NCBI RefSeq assembly: GCF_018812025.1
Contig: NC_063049.1
Location: 16,015,734-16,079,733 of the forward strand
Direction: 5' to 3'
DNA: 64,000 bases
From: Megalobrama amblycephala
Lineage: Eukaryota; Chordata; Actinopteri; Cypriniformes; Xenocyprididae
In this document: positions 1 through 46,220 of the stretch, in pieces
How positions within the stretch are numbered: the first letter of the stretch is position 1
How the letters are laid out: every line of letters starts with the position of its first letter
Position numbers and translations under genes: made by a program
The notes under the pieces: model-generated
What the model was told of the DNA's origin: nothing
Seen by the model: the letters and a program-made list of their open reading frames with translations, nothing else
Databases searched by the model: none

Positions 1-75
1 GACAATTAACCAACACCTGTGAACTGGAATCTCCTGAATCACCTGAATCTCACACCATGCCATTTTGATTTGAAG

Positions 76-30720
<30,645 letters not shown>

Positions 30721-31870
30721 AGAAGCCTCAGCATTGCATCTTCTCTTTATGTTCCAGTTTTACGAACGAACGACAAATGTACGGTGCTACTTCTATGAAA
30801 AGCCATAGAAAAAAAACTTCAAGAACACATATAGAAAAATACCTGTCTCAACGTTTATAGCAATGGAACCTCAAGATCTACTGGCACATTTGCTTCATAC
30901 CGAGCGCTTAACTAACATTGTTCCATTGTGTCTAATGAATGACACCTGTTTACACTTGCACTGAGTATATGTATTAGTAAGCAGGTAACCTTCTTCAACA
31001 AGAGTCCATATATGGATCGGATGCAATTCCGTACAAGCCTTCTTACATTTTTCAACTTTATTTATCATGACACTCAACAATATCAGATGCAGATATCTTG
31101 TTTATTTCTCTCTAAAACATATAATCAAGCAACACTAACATTATAGATTTGGATAGTTATTTTTTCTTACTTCACTGTCAGTAAGTTTGTCAGCACCCTC
31201 TTTGTATGATGTAGGAAAGATCCAGCTTTGTTGTAAATATAGTGCTCTATTTAGTAACTTAACACTCTGTCACCATAATCTCTTCAGGTAAATGCCATTG
31301 ATTTTGTTATACTTAATTATTTATGAAAACTTATAAGACGAGAGTTTAAGCACCAAGGGGCCTTTCCTTTCTACATTGATTTCTTTGTTAACCACTGCAA
31401 AAGACCTTCATGGCACATAAACTGTAATATTCTGCACTGTTTTTTTTTTTTCAGCATGTGGTCTTTCGACTGAAACCTGCCATGTTTGAATCCGCATTTT
31501 GATGTGTATTTTTGTTAATGTGTGCTTGCGGCTGGGCCTGGTCCACTTTCCTTTTGGTGCAGAAAGGTTGTCATTACTCTTATGTAATGGCACAGTTTCA
31601 GTCTCAAGCTGTGTTAGAAATCGCCTCTTATACCCTCATTCACAATACCCTACATTAATTACTTTTGATGGAGTGAATGAAAATGAGTGAGAGAATTCGG
31701 ACAATGAGTGAGCCGGAAGGGCTGCCGCTTTTGCATAGTTTGTGCTTGATGTTTAATAATCATTTGAATCCGTCAGCTCCAGTAGTAAGATGAAAAGATT
31801 TATTTTGAACTCTCTCATGGAAGCTAGCATGTACAAACAAATGAATAATCAAATAAAAAGGAATTTACAC
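30721..31870 (+). other. Probable collagen IV 3' UTR (first poly-A option)
   Basis: Non-coding sequence directly after the stop. An AATAAA lies at 31852-31857, giving a 3' UTR of about 1.1 kb, similar in length to known COL4A1/COL4A5 3' UTRs. A second AATAAA at 33563-33568 could define a longer form. The end is inferred; no transcript data are available. Confidence 0.45.
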
Positions 31871-31968
31871 ATGTATGATATTACGCTGTACCCATATTGG
31901 ACCAGCGGTTTGGAAAAAGGATGAACGGATGATTCAGCTGCGGGTGCCATGTTCTGGTGAGACATAAG

Positions 31969-32304
31969 GTGCGTCCCAATTCGCGTACTTATGCACTATT
32001 CTATGACGTTTTTAAGTATAAATAGTGCGAGTAGTGCGTTCACACTGAAAGTTCCAAAAAGAAAAAGTACATATACCCGGATGATGCACTAAATTAACGG
32101 AAAAAACGAAGTGTGGAATGTTGGACACTTCGTGCACTCAACTGTCGCAGCTTTAATTACGTAGCGGAGGGGAAGGGAGGATCGGACTCCGTTGTTAAAT
32201 GACAAAATAACCTTATACAATTCACGCACTACATGGATGAGTGCATAGTGCACAAGTACATAGTGTATAAGTGCATAGTGTATTGTGCGTCATTTGGGAC
32301 GCAA
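31969..32304. mobile_element. TIR repeat (ggtgcgtcccaa type)
   Basis: Inverted ends ggtgcgtcccaattcgc and the inverse tttgggacgcaact. Interior has repeated tgcatagtg phrases. A non-autonomous element of common fish type; class not fixed. Confidence 0.5.
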
Positions 32305-32573
32305 CTATAGGAATTTATTCGGCACAACCCTCACAGTGCATTATGGGTATTCTCTAGCCATTGAGTATACATTAGTTCTACACTCAATATTGTGGTGCAT
32401 CATGGTATTGAATGAGTGCACTCGATAAGGTCCACCATGGTTTCGGACACCACTACAAATGGTTGTCCACTCAAATAGTACCTTATGTAGGGTATAGGGG
32501 GCAGTTCCAGACACAGCCTCAGTTTTCCCATTATGCCATTTGACTTCCTATGAAAAGACACTACACTCTTAAA

Positions 32574-32793
32574 AATAAAGGCTCCTTATTGGCATAAAAA
32601 GATCCATGAGACCTTTCCATTGCACAAAAGTTTCTTTATAGTGAAAAAAGGTTCTTTAGATTATTGAAATGTTCTTTACACTAAGAAAAACATGGTTCTT
32701 TTATGAACTTTTCACCAAAAGAGCAACTTAAATGGTTCTTCTATGGAATCGCTGTGAAAATGTCCTTTTGGAACCATTGGTATTTTAAGAGTG
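32574..32793. mobile_element. Small Tc1-type MITE
   Basis: 220 nt with ends CACTCTTAAAA and TTTTAAGAGTG, flanked by TA. Interior has short inverted ggttctt/aagaacc-like phrases. Non-coding. Confidence 0.65.
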
Positions 32794-33562
32794 TATTGTC
32801 GATCTCTTTGCAGGTCTAACCAAAATAATCAGATGTTGAATATACAGTATGTCCAAGTGCACTGTAGTCACCTCTGTTGCCTTTTAAAATATATATTCTG
32901 TCAGGAATTCAAGCTCATCACATCTTGTTTGTTGACTCCATTTATCACTCTGTTGACTTGAACGTATCGGCAAACTCACCTGACTTGATTCCTACCACAT
33001 CTGTGACAGACTCATCCTGAATTTGGGGTCTGAAGTAAGCATGTTCCCTCTTTAATTTGAATAGAATCTTATTGCCTATAGATTCCGTTATATGTATTGA
33101 GTTTCTTTTGTCTTAATGCCTCAGATACCAGACCAAAGAACCTGCACATGTCCCCCTTACACAGTGGATTTGTTGCTCATGATTTGTTTTTTTTTTTATC
33201 TTTTTACACTGATAATACTTGACTCTCTGCAGTACTTGCTTTTACGAAACTTTCCCCACAGTTGACCTTTTTGTGTAGAATTTATCAAATTCTTCCACTA
33301 AGTAAATAGCTAGTTGTGTTTAAATTTGAAAGTGCCTTACATGAATCGAGATGTGAAGAGTCACGGATGTGAGCCCACACAATGTCACTGATCTTGCACA
33401 CACCCGCTGTTGCTCTGTGCATTGACGTGTCCATGAAGTATTAACGGCTCTTGCTTTGGAATATGTTGATTAATACAGAGGTTGATTGAAATTTATGAAA
33501 ATATATATTTTTTTCAGTGTCAAATGATTTCAGTGATGCCCCCATTCTATACTGTGTTATTC

Positions 33563-33568
33563 AATAAA
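33563..33568 (+). promoter_or_regulatory. Alternative distal poly-A signal
   Basis: AATAAA followed by TG/T-rich sequence about 20 nt downstream (tttgtataaatgtgtaatgc). It could end a 2.8 kb 3' UTR of the collagen gene. The intervening sequence contains MITEs at 31969-32304 and 32574-32793. Confidence 0.3.
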
Positions 33569-33648
33569 TTGTTTGTATAAATGTGTAATGCATTTGTCTT
33601 TTTTTATACCAAAAAAGAGGGTTATATATATATAAAAAATATGATAAA

Positions 33649-33657
<9 letters not shown>

Positions 33658-33726
<69 letters not shown>
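33658..33726 (+). repeat. (AT)n plus poly-T tract
   Basis: About 40 nt of AT repeat followed by about 28 T. Confidence 0.95.
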
Positions 33727-33860
33727 CCAACAAAATGCTGCCAAAATTCTAGTTCACCCAGAAACAGAATTTTCATTTTTGGATGTATGGATGTATACTA
33801 CCCCTTTTAGTTGATCCAAGCATAATATTGTTATTGCTCCAATAATTATGTATATAATCC

Positions 33861-34301
33861 CTCAGTTGTCCTCAGTGTGAAAAGACGGATCTCAAAATCA
33901 TACAGTCACTGCTGGAAAGGGTTCAAACATGCAAAAAATACTTGAAAACTGAAGAATCTGCAGGACCTGGAGGATTTTTCTGAAGAACAGAGCTAATTTT
34001 AACTGCTCAGGACAAACAAGAGACTCATGAACAACCATCAAAAAACAAAAAAAAAACAGTCGTGGATCATCAGGTATCCACACACAGTATGAAGAAACAA
34101 TGGTTCACATACTTTTGAATGGGGTCATTTAAATATTTTTTATAGTCTTGTGGACTATATGTAAACACTGTATGTAAAATATCTTACTCATGACAGTACT
34201 AAACAAAAATAACATGCATTTTGTATGATTTCTCTTATTTTGTTAAAATTATTCACATTTTCACAGAATCTGCAAGTGGTTCACATACTTTTCACAAACT
34301 G
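33861..34301 (-). repeat. Non-autonomous Tc1-type repeat, second copy
   Basis: Reverse-oriented relative of 20390-21036. Shares the inverse of aagtatgtgaaccacttgca and aaaagtttgtgaaccattga. Start is approximate. Confidence 0.6.
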
Positions 34302-36137
34302 TGTACATAAGATATTAAATGCTTTGGATATTATGACAATTTCTATACTAATACAAAAAAATTACTTTTCAGACTTATAGATCAAATATTGCATTTTTTT
34401 TTATCACACAGCATTGTTCTTTTGTAAATGACTAATGTAAAAACCGGCAAAATGACAAACTTAATATTCATACTTGACCTTCCGTATATTGGCCTGGAGA
34501 GGGCGCTCTAAGTACACAGTTTTTACAAAGTGGTAGCCCTTACTACAGCTCATTCCTGTCAAGTACATATCATATTACAAAACAAGGCTATAAAGTTTTT
34601 TTTTTTTTTTTCAGATTACCTTTCATAATATTTACATTGCTTTACAACTTCCAAATTCATTTAGCCCTCTGGGACTAATTATAAAATCACAGCTATAAAA
34701 AATAAATTACTACATATTTTACATATATTTAAGACTAAAATCATTTTCCAAAATTAGTTTTCTTCATCTGACCTTTGACCCATTTTTTAGGGTGCTGTCA
34801 TTCATAACTGACTTTGTCCTATTAGGGTTAATTATTTTTGGCAAATTGTCTGAATATTCACACACATTCAAATCCATTTTCACAATCTGAAAAGTAGTAA
34901 AATGGTCTTAGTGTTTCAAAAACAAACAAACAAAAAGCTTTATTAACATTCAATTTCATCTTGTGCTACTATATTTCATTTGGAACTCATGTAAAAATGT
35001 CAAAAACTTGACTCAAATTCACAAAGTAGTGAAACCATGACTTTGTTTCAAAATGCGTTAAAAACATCGTCAATTGTCGATAATTCGATTTTGACCTGTT
35101 TTGTCATCAGTTTTGGTGCATTACTGCTTTCAGTGTTGAGGCCAATAGACAGTGGCATCTTTCCTGACCTCTGGTTGTAGTATGGTCCGGACCACATTTT
35201 CCAAACTGGCATACGATAATGTACCAAAATCCACAACAATCTATGACTTATGTTCTTCATAGCGGTCATTACCCTCACTGCTTCTATCCTCCTTGATCTT
35301 CAACTTCTTCCTTTCTTACTATGACCTTATTTTCTGATGCACTGCCATCATTATCATCAATACTTTATGGAAAAGATGTAGCTTTTCCTCTCTGTCATCT
35401 ATAAAACCTTCTAAAATCAACCTAAACACAGGCAAAATGCTATTATACTGTCTGCCAGACCTGAACAACGCAGTGCAGCTACTCAAAATATCTAGCCCCT
35501 AAAAGGCTTTTGTCATTTATGCATAACGCACAGATTTTTTTGGCCTTTGAGTTATTGTTTTTACAAAATATGCTTTAAAAATGACCAAAACTTTAGAAAA
35601 CATTTAGATGTACAATGATATATATTTATATTTATATATATTTGGGTTGAACATTATTATTGTATTTGAAATGCAATTTTCTTCATGTCATTTATAAATG
35701 ACGATGTCCGATAAAGGTTAGAACCAGTTTGGGAGTTTTGATTTACCTCAATTACACAATTTTCATTGATAAAAGTCACAAAACAAACGTTTCACACATG
35801 TATCCTTCATACAGTATATGTTTCACCCTGTATCCGAGACTCAGTAAGTGTGTGACTGCATCTGGATTTCCAAGAATATTTTCCACATTATTTGACAACA
35901 TACTATGATGCCAACTTTACATTTTCATGAACGCCCTTCCTTAATTCTGCTGAAGCAAGTAACTTTTCATGCAAAAGAACAAAGACAACCAGTCTGACAC
36001 TTTCACAAAAGGTCTTTTTTTTTTTTCAAAGTTTTCCTTATTAGCCTTCCTAGAAATGTTTAAAGATAATATCTAAGGTCCGACTGGCCTTCAAACATGC
36101 ACGCTCATAATTATTGACTGATTAGCTGTCTCAGACT
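34302..36137. other. Intergenic stretch, nothing assigned
   Basis: 1.8 kb AT-rich sequence with short poly-T runs. No credible coding frame or repeat ends that I can match. Confidence 0.5.
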
Positions 36138-36141
36138 TTAA

Positions 36142-36988
36142 AGGGGTTGTTGATTATGATTTCAGTTTTTTTTAACTGTAGTTAGTGTGTGTTGTTGCTG
36201 TTTGAGCATAAACAACATCTGCAAAGTTACGACATTTAAAGTTCAAAGCAAAGGGAGATATTTTCTTTTTAAAAAAATTATGTTTAAGGACTAAAACAAA
36301 CGGCTGGTAGGGACTACAATGAGTTTCTTCCCGGGTTAGTGACATCACTAACCCTAAAATTTACATAAACCCCGGAGAACACACAACAAAGGGGGTGAGG
36401 CCATGTTGGGCTGCTTTAGAGAAGAGGAAGAGTTGTTGTAGTAGAGTGTTGTTGCCATAAAGTCATTTTACGCCAGATTGCTTCACAAACATGGGTCAAT
36501 TCAACGCTGGATTTACACAAAAGATTAACATGACGGCACATGCTAGTTGTTGAGTTGAATCAACTCCATAGCAACTACATAAATTTATCCACTTACCATT
36601 CAGAAACGTCCAGTTGCATTCTAAAAGTTGTAACTTCTTCCTGAGTCTCTCCATCAGTTTCTGACTCCGGTTTGAACAATTTAAGGCTGAACACCGTTAC
36701 TGACAATCTTCATTTTGGCTGCATGAGATTCTCCAGCATTGTTGTTGTTGTTGAGCAACCGAAGCGCGAGCTGTTAAAGCTCCGCCCTCTTCTAGAAAGT
36801 GGGCCGGGAGCAGCAGCTCATTTGCATTTAAAGGGACACACACAAAAACAGCCTGTTTTTGCTCACACCCAAATAGGGGCAAATTTGACAAGCTATAGTG
36901 GGGTATTTTGAGCTGAAACTTCACAGACACATTCTGGGGACACCAGAGACTTATATTACATCTCGTAAAAGGGGCATTATAAGTCCCA
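36142..36988. mobile_element. TTAA-flanked MITE
   Basis: 847 nt between TTAA sites (36138-36141, 36989-36992). Ends AGGGGTTGTTGATT and tttt-like ggggcattataagtccca. The 3' 500 nt match 57410-57956 (shared ttacgccaga(t/c)tgcttcac, tctggggacacca). Frame 36672-36911 inside it is not a gene. Confidence 0.65.
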
Positions 36989-36999
36989 TTAAAAACCCT

Positions 37000-38027
37000 C
37001 CCACTGGTCAGGATGAATCGGAGGACAGGACTGAAGTGTGCTACTTTTTAAAAGCAAATCTGTACTTCTGTGAGCAGGTTTTAGGCTTTTTCTGGGTTAT
37101 CAGCATACTCTGATGTGTGTGAAGTGGTGTGTGGGAGCGCCTAGGCTCTGGGCCACGTACATAGATCAATGAGTGCAAGAAGAGATAACCTTTCTCTTTC
37201 ATCTCTCTGTTTTTATAGGAATCTCATTCTCTTTCTCTCCCTCTGTTTGCCAGTCGGACAAACATAGCCTTTTACCCCATTCAGTCATGGGCTGCTGTTA
37301 AAATGACATGTATAAATGGGTGACCTTTGACCCTGAGCAAAGTAAGCTAGTTAGAAGAGTTTCAGGGTGTTTGTGTGTATGTGTGTGTGTGTGTTATCAG
37401 CTTTGTTCAAGTAATAAACATTATGTGCCTGTCTTATTTTGTCTATATGTTTAAGTTCCTATCCCTCAGGGTGACATTGAGCATACAGTTATTTGAGTGT
37501 GGGTGTTTATGGGGTGAGAGAAGCAGCTGAGAAGTGTTGTGAAACTCTGTCGGTCAAAGAGAACATGCTGCAGAAGAGGATGGCAGTAAATTGAGGTGAG
37601 GGGTTTGAGCTGTCACCTCTAGAAATGGGGACAAACAGACACACATGATTCAGGAAACTGTACACAGCAGGCAAATATATTTATAACCAAAAAATGGTTT
37701 CATAACCTTATTAGAGAGCATGAGAGGGAGAGAGAGAGAAAGACAAAGCACAGAACAAATATTTCTGTGATTAGCCAATCAGCTGAATGAATATGGTCAC
37801 ACTGGTATGTGGAAGCATTGGTAAATGTTCAGTTCAAGCTCATTTTGGGAAACATTCTTACTAAATTGGACAAAATATTCAAATCACAACTTTTAATGAT
37901 GGAAAATATTCCATTTTTTTATGACATACTTGACATGAGAAATGTGCCATTTATTGAGAAATATTCTGTCTGTTTTCTTCTTTTTCTTTCTTGAAACAAA
38001 ATATTTCAAATACAACATGGCTGCATC
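37000..38027. other. Intergenic stretch with short GT and GA repeats
   Basis: About 1 kb without recognisable genes. Short GT run near 37376-37394 and GA-rich run near 37723-37745. Confidence 0.5.
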
Positions 38028-38354
38028 TGAAATCACATACTCTCTTGAGTAGGTAATTATTCTGAATAAGTAATTACTTTGCGACCTCTATATAGTATGA
38101 ATGTGTGTAGTATGAATGTAATCCAGATGTACTACATTTGCCATGTTGTCATGATCATGTGACCAACGACTGCCATTCACAAATCATCTCCCATGGCCTC
38201 ATGGGATAGTAAAGTGTCACACTTCAGAATCTCGAAGTCATCCAGGAACTTTTTGGCTACTCTTTCATGAGTAATGTGAATTCAGACATATTTTGTCACA
38301 TACTGTTTTTCGCCTACTATATAGTATGGAAGTATGCGATTTCGGATGCGGCCC
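38028..38354. repeat. TIR repeat (gcatctgaaatc type)
   Basis: Rough inverted ends gctgcatctgaaatcacatac and gtatgcgatttcggatgcggc, with tatatagtatg phrases near both ends. Non-autonomous; class unknown. Confidence 0.45.
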
Positions 38355-38581
38355 ATTTTTATTGGGTCCTATCCCAAATGATACTTCATCTTTAGTAATA
38401 TCCCTTTAAGATATTTGCTCTTTGAGAGAAAACAGTAGTATAAACCTCTAGTACAAGTAATTGTCAGCAATGGATAAATTCCCTTCAAGCTGAAGTTCTC
38501 TTATTAAAGCCAATTTGTGGCCTTTGTAAGATGTTTCTGAAAGTCTGTAAGTCCAAGTACCTTTATAAATACCTTCTTTAA

Positions 38582-38768
38582 GGGATAATTTACTCCAAAA
38601 AAGGAACATTTCCTTACTTTTTTTTTTTTAATTCTGTGGAACACAAAATAAGATATTTGAATGTTGATTGTACATTTTTTTCCCTCAAAAAATATCTTCT
38701 TTTGTGTTCCACAGAAGCAAGAAATCCATGCATTTTTGAAATGACATGATTTTTTTTCAACTATCCCA
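38582..38768. mobile_element. Short TTAA-flanked foldback MITE
   Basis: 187 nt between TTAA sites (38578-38581 and 38769-38772). The arms pair through tctgtggaacacaaaataag and ttttgtgttccacagaag. Confidence 0.65.
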
Positions 38769-38986
38769 TTAAAATATTACATAAACATATTCATTGTTTA
38801 GAAGTTAACTGTGCAAGTTAAATGAAATACCCTTGCGGTCATTGTTAATGTTTCTTATGTACAATGTAGAAATGTGTTGTGCACAAATCCCATACTGTAA
38901 TGCTACAACTTGTCTCTTTGTTGTAGTGACTATAAAATTATCTGTTTTGCACTTGCACAGTTCTGTTCATATTATTGCATGCTGTG

Positions 38987-38992
38987 AATAAA
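38987..38992 (+). promoter_or_regulatory. Isolated poly-A signal candidate
   Basis: AATAAA after a stretch (38810-38986) that is less repetitive than its surroundings and resembles a 3' UTR end. No coding exon is seen upstream, so it may be chance. Confidence 0.2.
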
Positions 38993-38999
38993 TCATATC

Positions 39000-41100
39000 C
39001 TAACCTTGTCTAAGGCTTGTTCTGTTAGCACTGCTGAGCGTTTGATAAGCTTTGTACATTTCTGTAGCCTTGTGTTAAAACAGGTCTATCTGATACGATG
39101 GTTCTTTGCCTTAAATGCTCATGCTATGGATTCGCAGCATGTTCCTCCTCCTCCTCCTCACCCTGCTTATCTTTTGCCAAGAGCACACAAAGGGCATGTC
39201 TCAACACTCCACACTCTTTTCCTTTTTTCCTAAGGTTATTCAATTCTTCCAAACAAAGAGATGTTTCTACTGCCCTGTGCCCATGGAGTCGTGAGTCATG
39301 AGGGAAGACTGGGGTGAGTTTTGGTCTAGTGTAGCTCGAGGCATGCTGGCACTGCCAATTCCCACTGCTGTATCACCTGAGTTCACCTGTGACTGCTGTG
39401 GGCATGCAGAAACATACATCAGCTCAAAACAATTTATATGTAAAATGGATATGATCTGATTTTTACTATTGTTTTTCCATGCCATCAGTTGATTTTAGAC
39501 ATTCACATTCTCATAATGTGTGTTTTTTGCCAGGATAAATTGTTGTAGATTATTCTGTGTTCAAATATTGAGCTCCTTTCCTGGCTTACTATGCCAAAAT
39601 ATCAGTAAACCATTTGTAGTTTGATTCCCTTTGTGTGTCTGTGGCACATTCAAAACTCTATCAACCAACAGAATGTAACAGTCAAGTTCTGGGTGTAAAT
39701 ATGCTGTTTATTTTCTCAATAGGGGAATTGATTTTTAATGATAACTTATAAACCGTTAACGACAGACCTACTACAAGGTTGTTAATTGATGGTACAGTAT
39801 GTATGCTGTTGTTGAAGTTATCAGCCCACATTATTTCAACTTATTTTTTAAATAATCGTGTTCAACACCAGAATTCTAGGTGAAAAACTACATTACCCAT
39901 GGTTCTGCAAATAAATTTCCACCAGCAAACAAGCAAACTTTAGCAAAAGAACTACCCACTCCCAGGAGGAGCTGCAAATGATGCTCTCAAACTACTAAAA
40001 TGTTTATATACATGCCTATTTTGCAATAAATGTAAAATGTATTGTTACCGTATACATAATAAACATATTTAAATTAATTGTTTTATGTTTATCCAATGCT
40101 TCATGGCATTGTAGATCTTTACCTCACTACAATTTTGTACTTTTGCTTTTTTGTCAGATTTTTAGTTACTTATGATTCACCTCATTGCTAATTGGTTTGG
40201 TTCATGGCTTATAACTCATAATGAAGACTTTAAAATCCCTATGGAAAAAATAATGACGAGGAAAAGTGGGCAGGCTCTGTTGCACTCTATAATGTGAGTT
40301 TGGGGCAGAGCTATTTGTTTGCCCGACCAATTCACCCTTCGCCAGGAGTTTGATTGACAGGTGATCTAACCAATCATAACACCGAATCCACCATTTTGGG
40401 TGACAAACAAACCAGACAGGTTTAGTAGATTAACGGTAGACTTGAATATGAAAAATGGTGTATTGGCGTCTTTCCGCGGTTGAAACAACACACCTTCTGA
40501 TGTTCATTCATGTTTATTTAGCGCAAAAACTAGAAAGAGATGATCAAATTAAAGAGGTACAAAACGGTATTTATTGTCTGAAAGACTTTGAAAGCGTTTG
40601 TAAAGCTAAGCGTTGTCAGTGTCCTCATTATCAGTGTCCTCTCTAAAATGTATTTTTTCACTGTGGGAGAACATGAAGTGTGGCATGAGAGTGCCATGGC
40701 TTGTTGGACGAAGCAACAGTAACTAAGGTGGGTGGGTATTTGCGTAGGGTCAATTGAAGACAAGGGAGTGATCAGTAGACCTGTTTGAATACAGTCATTA
40801 TTTTTACCATTATGTTTGATGGTGGTAGGCGTGTCAAAATTGCAAACTTGATTTTTTAACACTGCTGTCTTTATACTGTACTTGTCTTACAGCTGTAATG
40901 GAATTATTTAAGTATCTAAGTATGGAAGTATCTAAGTTGTGTAATTTGGGTGAAAAGGTCCAGATAGTGTCCAAAACTAGCACTTGGCAGGCAAATGCAA
41001 GTAAAAATAGGCTTTGGTTTGCAGATAATTTTATTAGGAACTGCAGACAATACATGGTTTGGAACTGGATAGTGAATGATCCTTACTTATATAAAATATG
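39000..41100. other. Intergenic stretch, no gene found
   Basis: 2.1 kb. The frames present (for example 40530-40862) lack domain features or splice context. No clear repeat ends. Confidence 0.45.
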
Positions 41101-41114
41101 TGCATATACTTAAA

Positions 41115-41510
41115 GGGGTAATTCAATGCTGGCAAGATAAGCTTTTAATAAAACTTGGCTGTCCAAGCTTATATTCAGCAATATTACTGATTTGATTGCA
41201 CCGACACTATTGGATGAGAACTCAACTTAGCTGGATGATGACATCACTGTTTTCTGCTGAGCTGCTTTATAGCTGAATTAAACTCATTTCATAATTGATG
41301 TACTTTACACAGTTACTGAACCTGAAATGAATCAACACTGAACTGATTTCCGCTGAATAATGACTGTTTACTATGTCTTTTTAGAGCTGCATGTTTTACG
41401 GCAGATTTGAGTTCTGTTTGCATCATTGAATTATTATTTTCCTGTTTATCACAATGAAACAATCTGTATTGTATAATGCACTACATAAATAAAGGTGACT
41501 TGACTTGACT
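41115..41510 (+). repeat. Repeat ending in (TTGAC)-type tail
   Basis: Ends tgtataatgcactacataaataaaggtgacttgacttgact. A short tandem tail after a conserved 3' stretch resembles a non-LTR retrotransposon or SINE 3' end in cyprinids. Class inferred. Confidence 0.45.
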
Positions 41511-41815
41511 ATGCAGTAGACTAGGAAGTTCAATCTGTAGTTTTCACGAAAGCACTGAAGCTGCCAAAAGTCTGGTGGATAAAAGTCTGCCGGATGACGC
41601 AAAACGCATAATTTTGCATCATCTGGCAGACTTTTGCTGACAAAAAAATGGGTAGATGTGGGTGCAAGTAACTTGGAGAAAAAGTATACATTGTTCATTT
41701 ACATATAATAACAACATTGTAACAGTTGTTGGCAAATGTGCAAATGTGTCCTTTAAATTGTGCTTCTTCAAGTAACTTTGAAACTCTGTTTATTTTGTCT
41801 CTAGACTTCCTATGT

Positions 41816-43526
<1,711 letters not shown>

Positions 43527-43604
<78 letters not shown>
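43527..43604 (+). repeat. (TA)n plus poly-T tract
   Basis: About 50 nt TA repeat and about 28 T, the right flank of the Tc1-like insertion. Confidence 0.95.
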
Positions 43605-45400
43605 CCCTGAGGAGGCAAGGGAGGCAGCGCCTCCTCAAAAAAACTAAATGAGAAAATTAATTGATATTACAAAAAAAATAGACAATGCAAATATCACAAA
43701 ATGTGACATTAAAAAGTGTAAAAGTCACTCATTTTTATAAAGTAACAGTGTCCAACAGTGACACTTGCAGGAGAAGTTACAGTGGGAGGCTTGCCTCCTC
43801 TGTCCCTATTGCGTTAAAGCAGACAGCCTAATTCATTTGATAGGTTTAGTCGAGGGTAATTAAGAATGGGGGAAAGTCACGTGAGAGATGGCAATGCCTC
43901 CATCGCACTTTGATTGTGTTCGGTTATAATTGGTTCACGCGATAAATCCTGCCTTTTGTTTTCATACGCGTTCTCATCGGCCTGAATGACGACTAATTAA
44001 AAAGTAAGTAAACAACTCAGCCATTTCACCGCTTTATGTAATGTCAAAATCAAACTTGAAATGGCCTGAAAACATGATGATTCCAGGGGTTTTTAGTGGG
44101 CAATCAGCTTGGGGAAATTAAATGTACATCTTCGTGTCTTTTTGTGACCAGTGTGTACTAGCTTGATGAATGACTATTAAAAAGAAAAGCTGTACATTAG
44201 TTCACAAATAATTATATATTGTTTAAATTATTACTGCCTTTTGGAATAATTGTTACTTTTTATTTTGGAATAAATTTAAAAATTCGTAAAAACACTAACT
44301 TGAAGAAATTTATACTTGGATTTAATAAATAGAAAATTACATAGTTATTGCAAAAAATACAAAATGCAATTGTGTTTGGTCTCTCTTTTTTATGTAATGT
44401 TTATTTAACCAGGAAAATTAAGAATAACAGAAATAAATTTACATTTGATTTTTAATTATTATTATTTATTTTTTTTGGTATATAAAAACTTTGCCTCCTC
44501 ATTTAAAATAAAAATAATAATAATAAATTATATATATGCATGACTCTACTAATTTAAGCTCTGTTACTAGGGGCAGGTGGACACAAGGTCACTTTTTACT
44601 GACTGATCGTGTCCTTCTGTAACCCTCTGACCACATGGCCCCTAGCGTGTACTAGCCACAACTACAAATCACAGTTATACGGCCAGATACAATATGTTCA
44701 TGTGTATGTGCACTGAATTTGTAAAGCAAAATCCTGCAGGACATTCACACTGTTGTGCACATGAAAGTGTCACGGTAGTTTTCTATCAACCTGCTCTCAT
44801 AACACTACAGCATGCTCTCATTTTATAGCCGTGGCGCTCTGTGGCTAGTGTGTGGAATAGGTCTGTAAATCGTTTTAAAGGCTGCCTTTCATTTAGCGCT
44901 CAGACATTGGTGTCGCACAGCATCTGGTTCATTGTTGACATGTAGCGATTCTATAGCTGCATATGTGAAATGTGGAATGACTGGGTAAGTTGGTTGTATT
45001 GAATTATTAATCAGGTGTAGCACTGCCAATAAAACATCTATGAAGTCTTCTTCGCCACAGCTTCCCGTTTGTTAATTCTATGAAACACTCTTTTCAAAAC
45101 AACTGAATACTCGAGTGCTTTTCTTTTTTTCTTTTGCACTCCAACTTATTGTTATTGACTTGAACCCTTCTGGTACACAAGTCACAGAAATAGAGAATCG
45201 CTGGAAGCTCTCTCTGTCTCATATTAGAGTACTACCAGGTTCAGGCAAGGTATTTGAGCACGGCGTGAGCGAGCCGTTCCAGGACTGGAAGATTGCTCCC
45301 ATAGCTATGTGCATGTGCCAAACAGCTCTCAATCTGCCAAATAACTCTGCTGTTGGCAAAACCCAAACAGAAACCTTCCCCCAAGCACATGTGCTGAAAA
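43605..45400. other. Intergenic stretch with ggaggc phrases
   Basis: Begins gaggaggcaagggaggcag; related phrases (ttgcctcctc) recur at 43790 and 44490, so part may be an interspersed repeat. No supported gene. Confidence 0.4.
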
Positions 45401-45404
45401 GACC

Positions 45405-45540
45405 AGAAGGCTGGTTTATGCTGGTTAAAGCTAGATTGGTGCTGGTCTAGCTGGTGGACCAGGAAAGTGGTGGGCAGGGGAAGCTGGCTGACCAGCATGG
45501 TTTTCTGATATTTTTTTTGCTGGTTGACCAAGTTGGTTAA
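45405..45540 (+). repeat. gctggt/accag degenerate tandem repeat
   Basis: Many copies of gctggt with accag in various spacing. This minisatellite-like repeat is frequent in cyprinid introns and spacers. Confidence 0.6.
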
Positions 45541-45824
45541 AGATTTATGCACGGGGGTCTTGTAGATCCATGCTTCAACATTTTCATTGGGGCTAGTTGT
45601 CACATGTATTATTTTTTTTTTATATATATATGTATGTTGTAATTTTGAAGAATATATTCATTTATTTTTTTTTTTGGTCAGAACAGTGATTTCATACAGT
45701 ATCTTTCTATCCACAGACAAAAAAAGAAAAAAAAAGAAAAAGAAAATAATGCCTGTCAATGGTGAGTGAACAAAGAGTAATATATACATATATACACATT
45801 TAAGTTTTGAATCAGAAAGAATTC

Positions 45825-46220
45825 TTTTTGAAAGCTTTTGAGTAAGAATGCATTAAATTGATCAAAAGTGATAGTAAATAGTTATAATAGTAATATAATA
45901 TATTTGAACTTGAGTCCTGAAAATAGTATAACAGTTTCCACAAAAATATTGATAATAATAAGAAATGTTTATTGAACTGCAAATTGGCATATCAAAATGA
46001 ATTCTGAAGGATCATGTGACACTGAAGACTGGAATAATGATGCTGACAATTCAGCTTTGCCATCAATAAATTACATTTTAAAATATATTAAAATAGAAAA
46101 CAGTTATTTCAAATGGTAATACTATTTTACAATATTACTGTTTTTAATGTACTTTTTTTTTTTTTTTTTAATCAAATAAATACAGTCTTGTTGAGCATAA
46201 GAGACTTCTTTCAAAAACTT
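45825..46220 (+). repeat. Interspersed repeat, second copy
   Basis: Same family as 25740-26190: atgcattaaattgatcaaaa, aaggatcatgtgacactgaa, attcagctttgccatcaata. Contains a poly-T run near 46152. Confidence 0.65.
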